From Actinomycetes bacterium (GTDB taxonomy: Bacteria; Actinomycetota; Actinomycetes; Streptosporangiales; Streptosporangiaceae), in the NCBI GenBank assembly GCA_023425615.1, contig JAFACJ010000062.1, positions 1 to 8,978 on the forward strand: a stretch of 8,978 nt of DNA, read 5' to 3'. Under the pieces are notes generated by a model. It did not search any database. It was not told the origin of the DNA and saw nothing but the letters and a program-made list of their open reading frames with translations. Made by a program: the position numbers and the translations under genes. Each line of letters starts with the position of its first letter. The first letter of the stretch is position 1. Positions 1-6,394 of the stretch are shown one piece after another.

Positions 1-1
1 G

Positions 2-499
2 GTCTCCAAGCCGGTGGTCTATGAGCACTTCGGCGGCAAGGAGGGGCTGTACGCGGTGGTCGTCGACCGGGAGATGACCCGGCTGATCACCATGGTCACC
101 CAGAGCATGGCCGCCGGCCGGCACTACCGCGGCAAGCTGGAGGGGGCGGCGCTGGCCCTGCTGGAGTACATCGAGGAGAGCACCGACGGGTTCCGGATCC
201 TGGTCCGCGACTCCCACGCCGCCTCGGGCACCGGCACGTTCGCCAGCCTGATCAGCGATATCGCGACACACGTCGAGTACATCCTGGTCGAGGAGTTCGA
301 CCGGCACGGCTACGACGGAAGGCTGGCGCCCATGTACGCCCAGATGCTGGTCGGCATGGTCGCGATGACCGGCCAGTGGTGGCTGGAGGTGCGCAGGCCG
401 CGCCGTGAGGAGGTGGCCGCCCATCTGGTGAACCTGGCCTGGAACGGCCTGTCCCATCTGGAGCCCAGGCCCCGGCTGCGCCCCTCCTCCCGGCGGTGA
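2..499 (+). CDS. TetR/AcrR-family transcriptional regulator, 5'-truncated by window edge
   Basis: The reading frame is open from base 2 and ends at TGA 497-499, giving 165 residues with the N-terminus outside the window. The first visible residues, VSKPVVYEHFGGKEGLYAVV, are the classic end of a TetR helix-turn-helix (recognition helix, then the Y-x-H-F-x-x-K-E-x-L signature opening helix 4). The remainder is a mostly helical ligand-sensing/dimerisation domain that I cannot assign to a ligand; it ends in a basic, proline-rich tail. About 30-40 N-terminal residues should be missing, judged from the usual family length of about 190-210. A TetR gene beside glmU is also found in mycobacteria (Rv1019 next to Rv1018c glmU), so this is probably a conserved neighbour. 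It presumably acts as a cytoplasmic DNA-binding repressor; its targets cannot be read from this sequence. The GTG at 14 is internal to the HTH and is not the real start. Confidence 0.88.
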   Translation, partial: VSKPVVYEHFGGKEGLYAVVVDREMTRLITMVTQSMAAGRHYRGKLEGAALALLEYIEESTDGFRILVRDSHAASGTGTFASLISDIATHVEYILVEEFDRHGYDGRLAPMYAQMLVGMVAMTGQWWLEVRRPRREEVAAHLVNLAWNGLSHLEPRPRLRPSSRR

Positions 500-582
500 T
501 CGGCGGGGGCCGCATGAGGGACGGGGGGATAACGTCGCGCCGGGCGGCTGGTCGCGCGGTATCGTTGCCCCCGGTGAAACGA

Positions 583-654
583 TCCGGCGTGGTGTAATCG
601 GCAGCACAAGGGTTTTTGGTGCCCTTTGTTCAGGTTCGAATCCTGGCGCCGGAG
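583..654 (+). tRNA. tRNA-Gln (anticodon UUG, reads CAA)
   Basis: A complete 72-nt cloverleaf can be folded by eye. The acceptor stem pairs 583-589 (TCCGGCG) with 647-653 (CGCCGGA), all seven pairs Watson-Crick. The D-stem pairs 592-595 with 604-607. The anticodon stem pairs 609-613 with 621-625 and encloses the loop TTTTGGT with anticodon TTG at 616-618. The variable loop has four bases, and the T-arm 630-646 carries the TTCGAAT loop. The discriminator is G654. The 3' CCA is not encoded (CTT follows), so a CCA-adding enzyme must finish it. A weak -10-like TATCGT lies at 560-565, but no convincing -35 accompanies it. In most actinobacteria tRNA-Gln is charged by glutamylation and GatCAB amidation; that is general knowledge, not visible here. 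Confidence 0.97.
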
Positions 655-681
655 CTTCGGTCTGCGCAGGTCCGGTGCGGG

Positions 682-700
682 CCGCCCGATGCCCGGGCGG
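682..700 (+). terminator. Probable factor-independent terminator after tRNA-Gln
   Basis: CCGCCCG (682-688) pairs perfectly with CGGGCGG (694-700) around a 5-base loop. The hairpin is followed directly by TATTCTCT, the closest thing to a U-rich tail in this GC-rich window. It lies 27 bases beyond the tRNA and before the glmU ribosome-binding site, which fits ending the tRNA transcript. It could instead be a structure in a glmU leader if transcription starts further upstream. Confidence 0.5.
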
Positions 701-773
701 TATTCTCTACTACATGTCGGGTGGGTTACGCCCTGACGAAAATTTCCCGTCCCTGACGCCCAGGAGCCACTCA

Positions 774-2213
774 GTGAGCCCGGCCGCAGTCATCGTCCTC
801 GCCGCCGGCGAGGGCACCCGGATGAAGTCCCGTACCTCCAAGGTCCTCCATGCCCTGGCCGGACGCTCGATGCTCGGCCATGTACTGGCCGCCGCCGAGG
901 CGCTGGCACCCCGGCGGACGCTGGTGGTCGTCGGGCACCGGCGCGAACAGGTCATCGAACACCTCCGGCAGGTGGCGCCAGGCGCCGTGCCGGTCGTCCA
1001 GGAAGAGCAGGGGGGCACCGGGCACGCCGTCCGGATGGTCTATGAGCGGACCGGCCCGCTGGAGGGCACCGTCGTGGTGACCAACGGCGACCACCCGCTG
1101 CTGACCGGCGAGACGCTCCGCGCGCTGGTCGCCGCCCACGAGTCCGAGGGCAACGCCGTCACGGTCCTCAGCACGGACGTCCCCGACCCCACCGGTTACG
1201 GACGTGTCCTGCGCGGCCCCGACGGGTCCGTCACCGGCATCGTCGAGCACAAGGACGCCACCGAGGAGCAGCGGCTCATCACCGAGATGAACGTCGGCAT
1301 GTACGCCTTCGACGGGGTTCTGCTGGACGGGGCGCTCAAGCGGCTGACGACCGACAACGCCGGGGGTGAGGAATATCTCACCGACGTCGTGGGCATCGCC
1401 CGTGCGGACGGCCACCGGGTCGGCGCGTACAAGGTCGCCGACTGGATCGAGACGCAGGGCGTGAACGACCGCGTCCAGCTCGCCGCCGCGCGCCGCCGGC
1501 TCAACGACCGCATCCTGGAGCGCCTGATGCGCGACGGAGTCACGGTCGTCGACCCTTTGACCACCTGGGTCGACGTCCAGGTCGAGATCGAGCGGGACGT
1601 CGTCCTGCACCCCAACGTCCATCTGCGCGGCGCCACCGTGATCCGCGAGGGCGCCGAGATCGGGCCCAACGCCACGCTGACCGACACCTCGGTGGGCGAG
1701 GACGCCGTGATCATCGAGGCCGTCGCCGTCGGTGCCGAGGTGGGACCGCAGGCGGGCGTGGGGCCTTACGCTTATTTGCGCCCTGGTGCGAAGCTTGCCC
1801 GAAAAGCGAAGGCCGGGACGTATGTAGAGATCAAGAACTCCGAGGTGGGCGAGGGATCCAAGGTCCCGCACCTGACGTATGTCGGGGACGCCACCATCGG
1901 TGAGGGCTCGAACATCGGCGCCGGCTGCGTGTTCGTGAACTACGACGGCGTCGCCAAACACCGGACGACGGTGGGTGACCACGCCAGGGTCGGCAGTGAC
2001 AACATGTTGGTCGCTCCGGTCACCGTCGGGGACGGCGCCTATACGGCGGCCGGCTCCGTGATCATCAAGGATGTGCCGCCCGGGGCCATGGCCGTGGCCC
2101 GAGGGCAGCAGCGCAACGTTGAGGGCTGGGTCGAGCGCAAGCGCGCCGGTACTCCCGCCGCGGAAGCGGCGAAACGGGCGCGTGAGAACAACACCCAGGA
2201 GGGGGACAAGTGA
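774..2213 (+). CDS. glmU: Bifunctional UDP-GlcNAc pyrophosphorylase / glucosamine-1-phosphate N-acetyltransferase
   Basis: GlmU acetylates glucosamine-1-phosphate with acetyl-CoA and then uridylates it with UTP to UDP-GlcNAc, the precursor of peptidoglycan and other wall polymers; it is cytoplasmic and normally trimeric. The N-terminal nucleotidyltransferase domain shows LAAGEGTRMKS from residue 9, QEEQGGTGHA (76-85) for uridine binding, and the metal-binding Asp106 in NGDHPLL. The C-terminal half is a left-handed beta-helix with PHLTYVGDA (putative catalytic His366), NYDG (389-392) and the late hexapeptide turns. An alanine-rich tail gives 479 aa, longer than E. coli (456) as is usual in actinobacteria. 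The GTG at 774 is preferred because AGGAG (762-766) sits 7 bases upstream and the protein then begins just before the nucleotide-binding loop; the open frame back to 675 has no family match. Residues 331-353 use markedly A/T-ending codons. The stop overlaps the prs start. Confidence 0.97.
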   Translation: MSPAAVIVLAAGEGTRMKSRTSKVLHALAGRSMLGHVLAAAEALAPRRTLVVVGHRREQVIEHLRQVAPGAVPVVQEEQGGTGHAVRMVYERTGPLEGTVVVTNGDHPLLTGETLRALVAAHESEGNAVTVLSTDVPDPTGYGRVLRGPDGSVTGIVEHKDATEEQRLITEMNVGMYAFDGVLLDGALKRLTTDNAGGEEYLTDVVGIARADGHRVGAYKVADWIETQGVNDRVQLAAARRRLNDRILERLMRDGVTVVDPLTTWVDVQVEIERDVVLHPNVHLRGATVIREGAEIGPNATLTDTSVGEDAVIIEAVAVGAEVGPQAGVGPYAYLRPGAKLARKAKAGTYVEIKNSEVGEGSKVPHLTYVGDATIGEGSNIGAGCVFVNYDGVAKHRTTVGDHARVGSDNMLVAPVTVGDGAYTAAGSVIIKDVPPGAMAVARGQQRNVEGWVERKRAGTPAAEAAKRARENNTQEGDK

Positions 2214-3187
2214 GCGAGATCAAAACCCAGGTGGAGAAGAAGCTGATGCTCTTCTCCGGCCGGGCCTATCCGGAACTGGCCAAGGAGGTGGCCGAGAACC
2301 TCGATTGCGAGCTGGTGCCGACCGCCGCCTATGACTTCGCCAACGGTGAGACCTTCGTGCGCTTCCTGGAGTCGGTCCGGGGCAGCGACGCCTTCGTCCT
2401 GCAGAGCCACACCGCTCCCATCAATCAGTGGATCATGGAACAGCTGATCATGGTGGACGCGCTCAAGCGGGCCAGCGCCTCCCGTATCACCGTGGTGGCG
2501 CCCTTCTTCGGCTACGCGCGGCAGGACAAGAAGCACCGCGGCCGCGAGCCGATCTCCGCCCGGCTGATGGCCGACCTGTTCAAGACCGCGGGCGCCGACC
2601 GGATGATCACCGTCGATCTGCACACCGCGCAGATCCAGGGCTTCTTCGACGGTCCCGTCGACCACCTGTTCGCCCTGGAGCTGCTGGCCGACCATGTCGC
2701 CGCCACCCTCGACACCTCGCAGGTGACGGTCGTGGCGCCCGACGCCGGCCGGGTGCGCGTCGCCGAGCGCTGGACCGACCGCCTCGGCTGCCCGCTGGCC
2801 ATCATCCACAAGCGGCGCGACCCGCTGGTGGCCAACGAGGTGAAGGTCTTCGAGGTCGTCGGCCAGGTCAAGGGCCGCACCTGCGTGCTGGTCGATGACA
2901 TGATCGACACCGGCGGCACCATCGTGAAGGCGGCCGAGGCGCTGTTCGAGCAGGGCGCGGCCAGGGTCATCGTCACCGCCACCCACGGCGTGCTGTCGGG
3001 CCCCGCCGTCGACCGGCTGAAGAACTCGCGCATCTCCGAGGTCGTGCTCTGCAACACCCTGCCGATCCCGCCGGAGAAGCAGTTCGACAAGCTCACCGTC
3101 CTGTCCATCGCCCCGCTGCTGGCCAGTGCCATCAACGAGGTGTTCCACGGCGGTTCGGTCACCTCCCTGTTCGACGGGGAAGGCTGA
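2210..3187 (+). CDS. prs: Ribose-phosphate pyrophosphokinase (PRPP synthetase, class I type)
   Basis: Prs transfers pyrophosphate from ATP to ribose-5-phosphate, giving PRPP for purine, pyrimidine, His, Trp and NAD synthesis and, in actinobacteria, for decaprenyl-phosphoryl-arabinose precursors. The 325-aa protein has the expected tandem phosphoribosyltransferase-like halves: FFGYARQDKKHRGREPIS with Arg104-Gln105-Asp106 for ATP binding, DLHTAQIQGFF (from Asp136, His138), PDAGRVRVAERW, the flexible-loop KRRDP from Lys201, and the PRPP/ribose-phosphate loop VDDMIDTGGT (228-237). The length matches the family (310-330). The GTG start at 2210 overlaps the glmU stop as GTGA, with AGGAGG at 2197-2202 seven bases upstream, so translation is probably coupled to glmU. 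The pair glmU-prs is a widespread Gram-positive arrangement. A strong hairpin follows the stop. Confidence 0.97.
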   Translation: MSEIKTQVEKKLMLFSGRAYPELAKEVAENLDCELVPTAAYDFANGETFVRFLESVRGSDAFVLQSHTAPINQWIMEQLIMVDALKRASASRITVVAPFFGYARQDKKHRGREPISARLMADLFKTAGADRMITVDLHTAQIQGFFDGPVDHLFALELLADHVAATLDTSQVTVVAPDAGRVRVAERWTDRLGCPLAIIHKRRDPLVANEVKVFEVVGQVKGRTCVLVDDMIDTGGTIVKAAEALFEQGAARVIVTATHGVLSGPAVDRLKNSRISEVVLCNTLPIPPEKQFDKLTVLSIAPLLASAINEVFHGGSVTSLFDGEG

Positions 3188-3193
3188 TCACGG

Positions 3194-3238
3194 CGGCTCC
3201 GGGACCCCGGCGATTTTCGGCACGGGGTCCCGGAGCCG
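3194..3238 (+). terminator. Strong hairpin terminator after glmU-prs
   Basis: A perfect 16-bp stem pairs 3194-3209 with 3223-3238 around a 13-base loop (3210-3222), starting 6 bases after the prs stop. No T-run follows, which is common for actinobacterial intrinsic terminators. It separates glmU-prs from rplY. Because the stem is symmetric it could act in either direction. Confidence 0.8.
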
Positions 3239-3271
3239 GCACCCCGGCGCATATCAGCTTCGGATATCGGC

Positions 3272-3277
3272 TAGACT
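3272..3277 (+). promoter_or_regulatory. Candidate -10 element of an rplY promoter
   Basis: TAGACT matches the actinobacterial TANNNT -10 pattern and lies between the prs terminator and rplY, where a promoter is needed. No recognisable TTGACA-type -35 is present at 16-18 bases upstream. Instead an inverted repeat, ATATC-N7-GATAT (3251-3267), covers that region, so an activator- or alternative-sigma-dependent promoter is possible. Start of transcription near 3284 would give a leader of about 128 bases. Confidence 0.35.
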
Positions 3278-3411
3278 TCATGGACCGTGTGCGCCTCCTG
3301 CTGCGCGGCGAGCCTGAACTTCGGGCCGCCTGCGCCGGGAGATGCGCCCGAACGTCGGCCTAGGAAAGGGCCGGGATCTCAAGCAAGCGCCAGCAACGAG
3401 GAGTTTTCGCC

Positions 3412-4029
3412 GTGTCCGAGGTACGCATCGCCGCCGAGCCGCGCTCCGAGTTCGGTAAGGGTGCCGCTCGGCGCACCCGCCGGGCCGGGAAGGTGCCGGC
3501 CGTCCTCTACGGGCACGGCACCGACCCGCAGCACATCACCCTGCCGGGCCACGAGCTCATGCTCGCCCTCAAGACCCCCAACGTCCTGCTGCGCGTCTCC
3601 GGCCTGGCCGGCGGCGAGGAGCTCGCCCTGCCCAAGGACGTGCAGCGCGACCCGCTGAAGGGCTTCCTCGAGCACGTCGACCTGCTGCTGGTCAAGCGCG
3701 GCGAGAAGGTCGTCGTGGACGTCCCCGTCGTCACCGAGGGCGACCTGCCGGCCGGCGGCCAGCTCCTGCAGGAGCTGACCACGGTGTCGCTGGAGGCCGA
3801 GGCCACCCACATCCCCAGCGAGATCACCGTCGACCTCGGCTCCCTGGCGGAGGGCTCGACGGTCCTGGTCAAGGACCTCTCCCTGCCCCGCGGCGTGACG
3901 GTCGCCGGCGACCCCGAGGCGCTGGTGCTGCAGATCACCGGTGTCGCCACCATCGCGGTCGAGGAGGGCGAGGCCGCCGAGGGTGAAGCCGAGGGCGAGG
4001 CCGCCGCAGAGGCACCCGCCGCCGAGTGA
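3412..4029 (+). CDS. rplY: 50S ribosomal protein L25 (long, Ctc/TL5-type)
   Basis: This is the two-domain L25 of the Ctc/TL5 type, which binds 5S rRNA in the central protuberance of the 50S subunit; in Bacillus the orthologue is a general stress protein. Residues 1-90 form the 5S-rRNA-binding domain ([26 protein letters not shown], then [23 protein letters not shown]). Residues from about 95 to 180 form the second beta-rich domain (EVTVDLGSL-like segment [19 protein letters not shown]). Residues 183-205 are a low-complexity acidic Glu/Ala/Gly tail of the kind common in actinobacterial L25. The total of 205 aa is normal for the long form. The GTG at 3412 is supported by GAGGAG (3398-3403) eight bases upstream. 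It is a stand-alone gene between two hairpins, followed by pth as in most Gram-positive genomes. Confidence 0.96.
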   Translation: MSEVRIAAEPRSEFGKGAARRTRRAGKVPAVLYGHGTDPQHITLPGHELMLALKTPNVLLRVSGLAGGEELALPKDVQRDPLKGFLEHVDLLLVKRGEKVVVDVPVVTEGDLPAGGQLLQELTTVSLEAEATHIPSEITVDLGSLAEGSTVLVKDLSLPRGVTVAGDPEALVLQITGVATIAVEEGEAAEGEAEGEAAAEAPAAE

Positions 4030-4042
4030 CACGAGCAATGCC

Positions 4043-4071
4043 GGGCCCGGACGCCGAGTGTGTCCGGGCCT
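4043..4071 (+). terminator. Hairpin terminator/attenuator between rplY and pth
   Basis: GGCCCGGAC (4044-4052) pairs perfectly with GTCCGGGCC (4062-4070), and flanking G·U pairs extend the stem. The loop is about 9 bases and TTCGCCATAT follows. It begins 14 bases after the rplY stop and ends about 18 bases before the pth ribosome-binding site, so it either ends the rplY message or lowers read-through into pth. I see no obvious promoter between it and pth. Confidence 0.65.
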
Positions 4072-4099
4072 TCGCCATATCCGGATCCGGGAGGCTGCG

Positions 4100-4675
4100 A
4101 TGAGTGAAGGCCCGTGGCTGGTCGTGGGCCTGGGCAACCCAGGGCCCTCCTACGCCGGCAACCGGCACAACGCGGGCTTCATGGTGCTCGACCTGCTGGC
4201 CGAGCGGGCGGGCGGCGCGTTCCGCTCGCACCGCTCGCGCAACGACGTGGTCGAGGGCAGGCTGGAGGGCCACCGCGTCGTCCTGGCCAAGCCGCGCTGC
4301 TACATGAACGAGTCGGGCGGCCCCGTGAAGGCGCTGCGCGACTTCTACAAGACGCCCACCGAGCGCGTCATCGTCGTCCACGATGAGCTGGACATCCCCT
4401 ACGGGGCGGTCCGGCTGAAGAAGGGCGGCGGTGACAACGGCCACAACGGTCTCAGATCGATCACGAAATCGCTGGCGGACAAGGAGTACCTGCGGGTGCG
4501 GTTCGGGGTGGGCCGCCCACCCGGCAGGATGGACGCGGCGGCCTTCGTGCTGAAGGACTTCTCGACCGCCGAGCGCAAGGAGTTGGCGTTCTTCGTCGAC
4601 CGCGCCGCCGACGCCGTGGAGGCGCTCCTGGGCGGCGGCCTCGCGGCGGCCCAGAACACCTTCCACGCCCTGTAA
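4100..4675 (+). CDS. pth: Peptidyl-tRNA hydrolase
   Basis: Pth hydrolyses the ester bond of peptidyl-tRNAs released prematurely from ribosomes, recycling tRNA in the cytoplasm. The 191-aa protein carries all the family's key residues: Asn13 in GLGNPG, catalytic His23 in NRHNAGF, Asn70 in CYMNESG, Asp95 in VVHDELDIP, and Asn116 in GHNGLRS. The ATG at 4100 was chosen because GGGAGG (4089-4094) lies 5 bases upstream and the first beta-strand ([10 protein letters not shown]) follows at once; the longer open frame from 3941 merely runs through the rplY tail and the hairpin. It follows rplY by 70 bases, the usual rplY-pth pairing. Its TAA stop is 41 bases before cysQ, so it may lead into the sulfur genes. 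Confidence 0.97.
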   Translation: MSEGPWLVVGLGNPGPSYAGNRHNAGFMVLDLLAERAGGAFRSHRSRNDVVEGRLEGHRVVLAKPRCYMNESGGPVKALRDFYKTPTERVIVVHDELDIPYGAVRLKKGGGDNGHNGLRSITKSLADKEYLRVRFGVGRPPGRMDAAAFVLKDFSTAERKELAFFVDRAADAVEALLGGGLAAAQNTFHAL

Positions 4676-4716
4676 TACCTCATACTGTTTCACGGACAAC
4701 GATTGGGAATTGGTAG

Positions 4717-5472
4717 ATGCCCTCGGAAGACGATCACTCTCTGGCCGCCAGGCTCGCCGCCGAAGCGGGCGAGGTGCTGCTGGAGCTCCGCGCCGAGCGG
4801 GGATTCGCCGACGGCCGCGCCCTGAAGGACGCGGGTGACCGCGCCTCGCACGAGTACCTGATGGACGCGCTCGCCCGGTACCGCCCGGACGACGCGGTGC
4901 TCAGCGAGGAGGGCAAGGACGACAAGGCCCGGCTGGAGAGCGAGCGCGTCTGGATCGTCGACCCCCTCGACGGCACCCGCGAGTTCAGCGAGGAGGGCCG
5001 CAGCGACTGGGCCGTCCATGTGGCGCTGTGGGAGGGCGGCAGGCTGGCCGCCGGCGCCGTGGCGCTGCCCGCACAGGGAACGGTCCTGTCGACGGGTGAG
5101 CCCCCGAAGATCGCCGAACGCGCCGCGGGCCCGATCCGGATCGTGGTGAGCCGCACCCGTCCCCCGCAGATCGTGCACGACCTCACCGCGCGGCTGGAGG
5201 CGGCCGGACACGAGGTGGAACTCGTCCCCCTGGGCTCGGCCGGCGCGAAGATCGCCGCGGTGCTCACCGGCGACGTCGATGTGTACGTCCACGCCGGAGG
5301 CCAGTACGAGTGGGACTCCGCGGCCCCCGCCGCGGTGGCGCTGGCGTCGGGCGCGCACGCCTCACGGATCGACGGATCGCCGCTGTCCTACAACGAAGAG
5401 GACCCCTACCTGCCGGATATCCTGGTCAGCCACCCCTCGCTGGCACAGCTGATCCTGGACGGGCTGAACTGA
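4717..5472 (+). CDS. cysQ: 3'(2'),5'-bisphosphate nucleotidase CysQ (inositol monophosphatase family)
   Basis: CysQ removes the 3'-phosphate from PAP (and PAPS), clearing the by-product of PAPS-dependent sulfation or reduction and tuning the PAPS pool. The 251-aa protein shows the Mg2+/Li+-sensitive phosphatase fold: GDRASHEYLM near residue 40, metal ligands Glu64/Glu65 in VLSEEG, Asp82 and Asp85 in WIVDPLDGT, and the C-terminal WDSAAPAAV motif with Asp200. Family relatives also hydrolyse inositol monophosphate or fructose bisphosphate (mycobacterial Rv2131c does several), but cysD seven bases downstream points to PAP/PAPS. The ATG at 4717 has only a weak GGGA (4705-4708) upstream, so its translation may be modest or depend on pth read-through. 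A CATACT (4681-4686) could be a -10, but no -35 fits. The stop TGA lies inside the cysD ribosome-binding site. Confidence 0.93.
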   Translation: MPSEDDHSLAARLAAEAGEVLLELRAERGFADGRALKDAGDRASHEYLMDALARYRPDDAVLSEEGKDDKARLESERVWIVDPLDGTREFSEEGRSDWAVHVALWEGGRLAAGAVALPAQGTVLSTGEPPKIAERAAGPIRIVVSRTRPPQIVHDLTARLEAAGHEVELVPLGSAGAKIAAVLTGDVDVYVHAGGQYEWDSAAPAAVALASGAHASRIDGSPLSYNEEDPYLPDILVSHPSLAQLILDGLN

Positions 5473-5479
5473 GGAACCC

Positions 5480-6394
5480 ATGCAACGCTCCGACTATTTG
5501 ATGTCCCAGCTCGATGTGCTCGAAGCCGAGTCGATCCACATCATCCGCGAGGTCGCCGCCGAGTTCGAGCGGCCGGTGCTCCTCTTCTCCGGAGGCAAGG
5601 ACAGCATCGTGATGCTGCGCCTGGCCGAGAAGGCCTTCGCCCCCGCCTCCATTCCGTTCCCCGTGATGCACGTGGACACCGGGCACAACTTCGACGAGGT
5701 CATCGACTACCGCGACCGCAAGGTGGAGGAACTGCACCTGCGCCTGGTCGTCGCGTCCGTCCAGGAGGCCATCGACAGGGGCCTGGTGGTGGAGCAGAAG
5801 GGCCGCCGCGCCTCGCGCAACCAGTTGCAGACCGTCCCCCTGCTGAACGCCATCGAGGAGCACGGGTTCACCGCCGCCTTCGGCGGCGCCCGCCGCGACG
5901 AGGAGAAGGCGCGGGCCAAGGAGCGCGTCGTCTCCTTCCGCGACGAGTTCGGCCAGTGGGACCCCAAGAACCAGCGGCCCGAGCTGTGGAACCTCTACAA
6001 CACCAAGATCCACCGGGGTGAGCACGTCCGGGTGTTCCCGCTGTCGAACTGGACCGAGCTCGACATCTGGGACTACATCCGGCGCGAGGAGATCGAGCTC
6101 CCCTCGATCTACTTCTCGCACACCCGCCGGGTGTTCGAGCGGGACGGGATGCTGCTGGCCGACCTGCCGCCGGCCAACCGCGGCGACGACGAGCCGGCGT
6201 TCGAGGCGACGGTCCGCTACCGCACCGTCGGCGACATCTCCTGCACCGGCGCGGTGAAGTCGACGGCGGCGACGCTGGACGCCGTGATCGAGGAGATCGC
6301 CGCGACCCGGGTCACCGAGCGCGGCCAGACCCGCGCCGACGACAGGGCCTCGGAGGCAGCCATGGAAGACCGCAAGAAGGAGGGCTACTTCTGA
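5480..6394 (+). CDS. cysD: Sulfate adenylyltransferase subunit 2 (ATP sulfurylase small subunit)
   Basis: CysD is the catalytic subunit of the CysDN ATP sulfurylase, which condenses sulfate and ATP to adenosine 5'-phosphosulfate (APS), driven by GTP hydrolysis on CysN. The 304-aa protein is nearly the E. coli length (302). It has the PP-loop SGGKDS (37-42) in LLFSGGKDSIVML, then MHVDTGHNFDEVIDYRD, FGGARRDEEKARAKERVVSFRD, and the characteristic WNLYNTKIHRGEHVRVFPLSNWTELDIWDYI. The C-terminus ends in MEDRKKEGYF, as in many CysD proteins. The ATG at 5480 is preferred because GAGGA (5471-5475), overlapping the cysQ stop, is 4 bases upstream. The in-frame ATG at 5501 (residue 8) aligns about as well with E. 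coli and cannot be excluded. Coupled on both sides: 7 bases after cysQ and TGATG overlap with cysN. Confidence 0.97.
   Translation: MQRSDYLMSQLDVLEAESIHIIREVAAEFERPVLLFSGGKDSIVMLRLAEKAFAPASIPFPVMHVDTGHNFDEVIDYRDRKVEELHLRLVVASVQEAIDRGLVVEQKGRRASRNQLQTVPLLNAIEEHGFTAAFGGARRDEEKARAKERVVSFRDEFGQWDPKNQRPELWNLYNTKIHRGEHVRVFPLSNWTELDIWDYIRREEIELPSIYFSHTRRVFERDGMLLADLPPANRGDDEPAFEATVRYRTVGDISCTGAVKSTAATLDAVIEEIAATRVTERGQTRADDRASEAAMEDRKKEGYF

Noticed and set aside
560..565. TATCGT as the tRNA-Gln promoter -10
   Set aside because: Position is suitable, but no -35 partner lies 16-18 bases upstream, so it is too weak to list as a feature.
675..773. N-terminal extension of glmU to a GTG at 675
   Set aside because: The extension overlaps the hairpin and leader, has no ribosome-binding site and no resemblance to GlmU N-termini; the GTG at 774 has AGGAG and a conserved start.
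771..1982. 403-codon minus-strand open frame opposite glmU
   Set aside because: Low-complexity Asp/Gly/Val/His composition mirrors the GC-biased codons of glmU, and no family motif or ribosome-binding site is visible.
2039..3148. 369-codon minus-strand open frame opposite prs
   Set aside because: Antisense shadow of a well-supported gene, with biased composition and no recognisable domain.
3941..4099. N-terminal extension of pth to 3941
   Set aside because: It overlaps the rplY 3' end and hairpin, and it is Arg/Pro-rich. ATG 4100 has a good ribosome-binding site and the expected Pth N-terminus.
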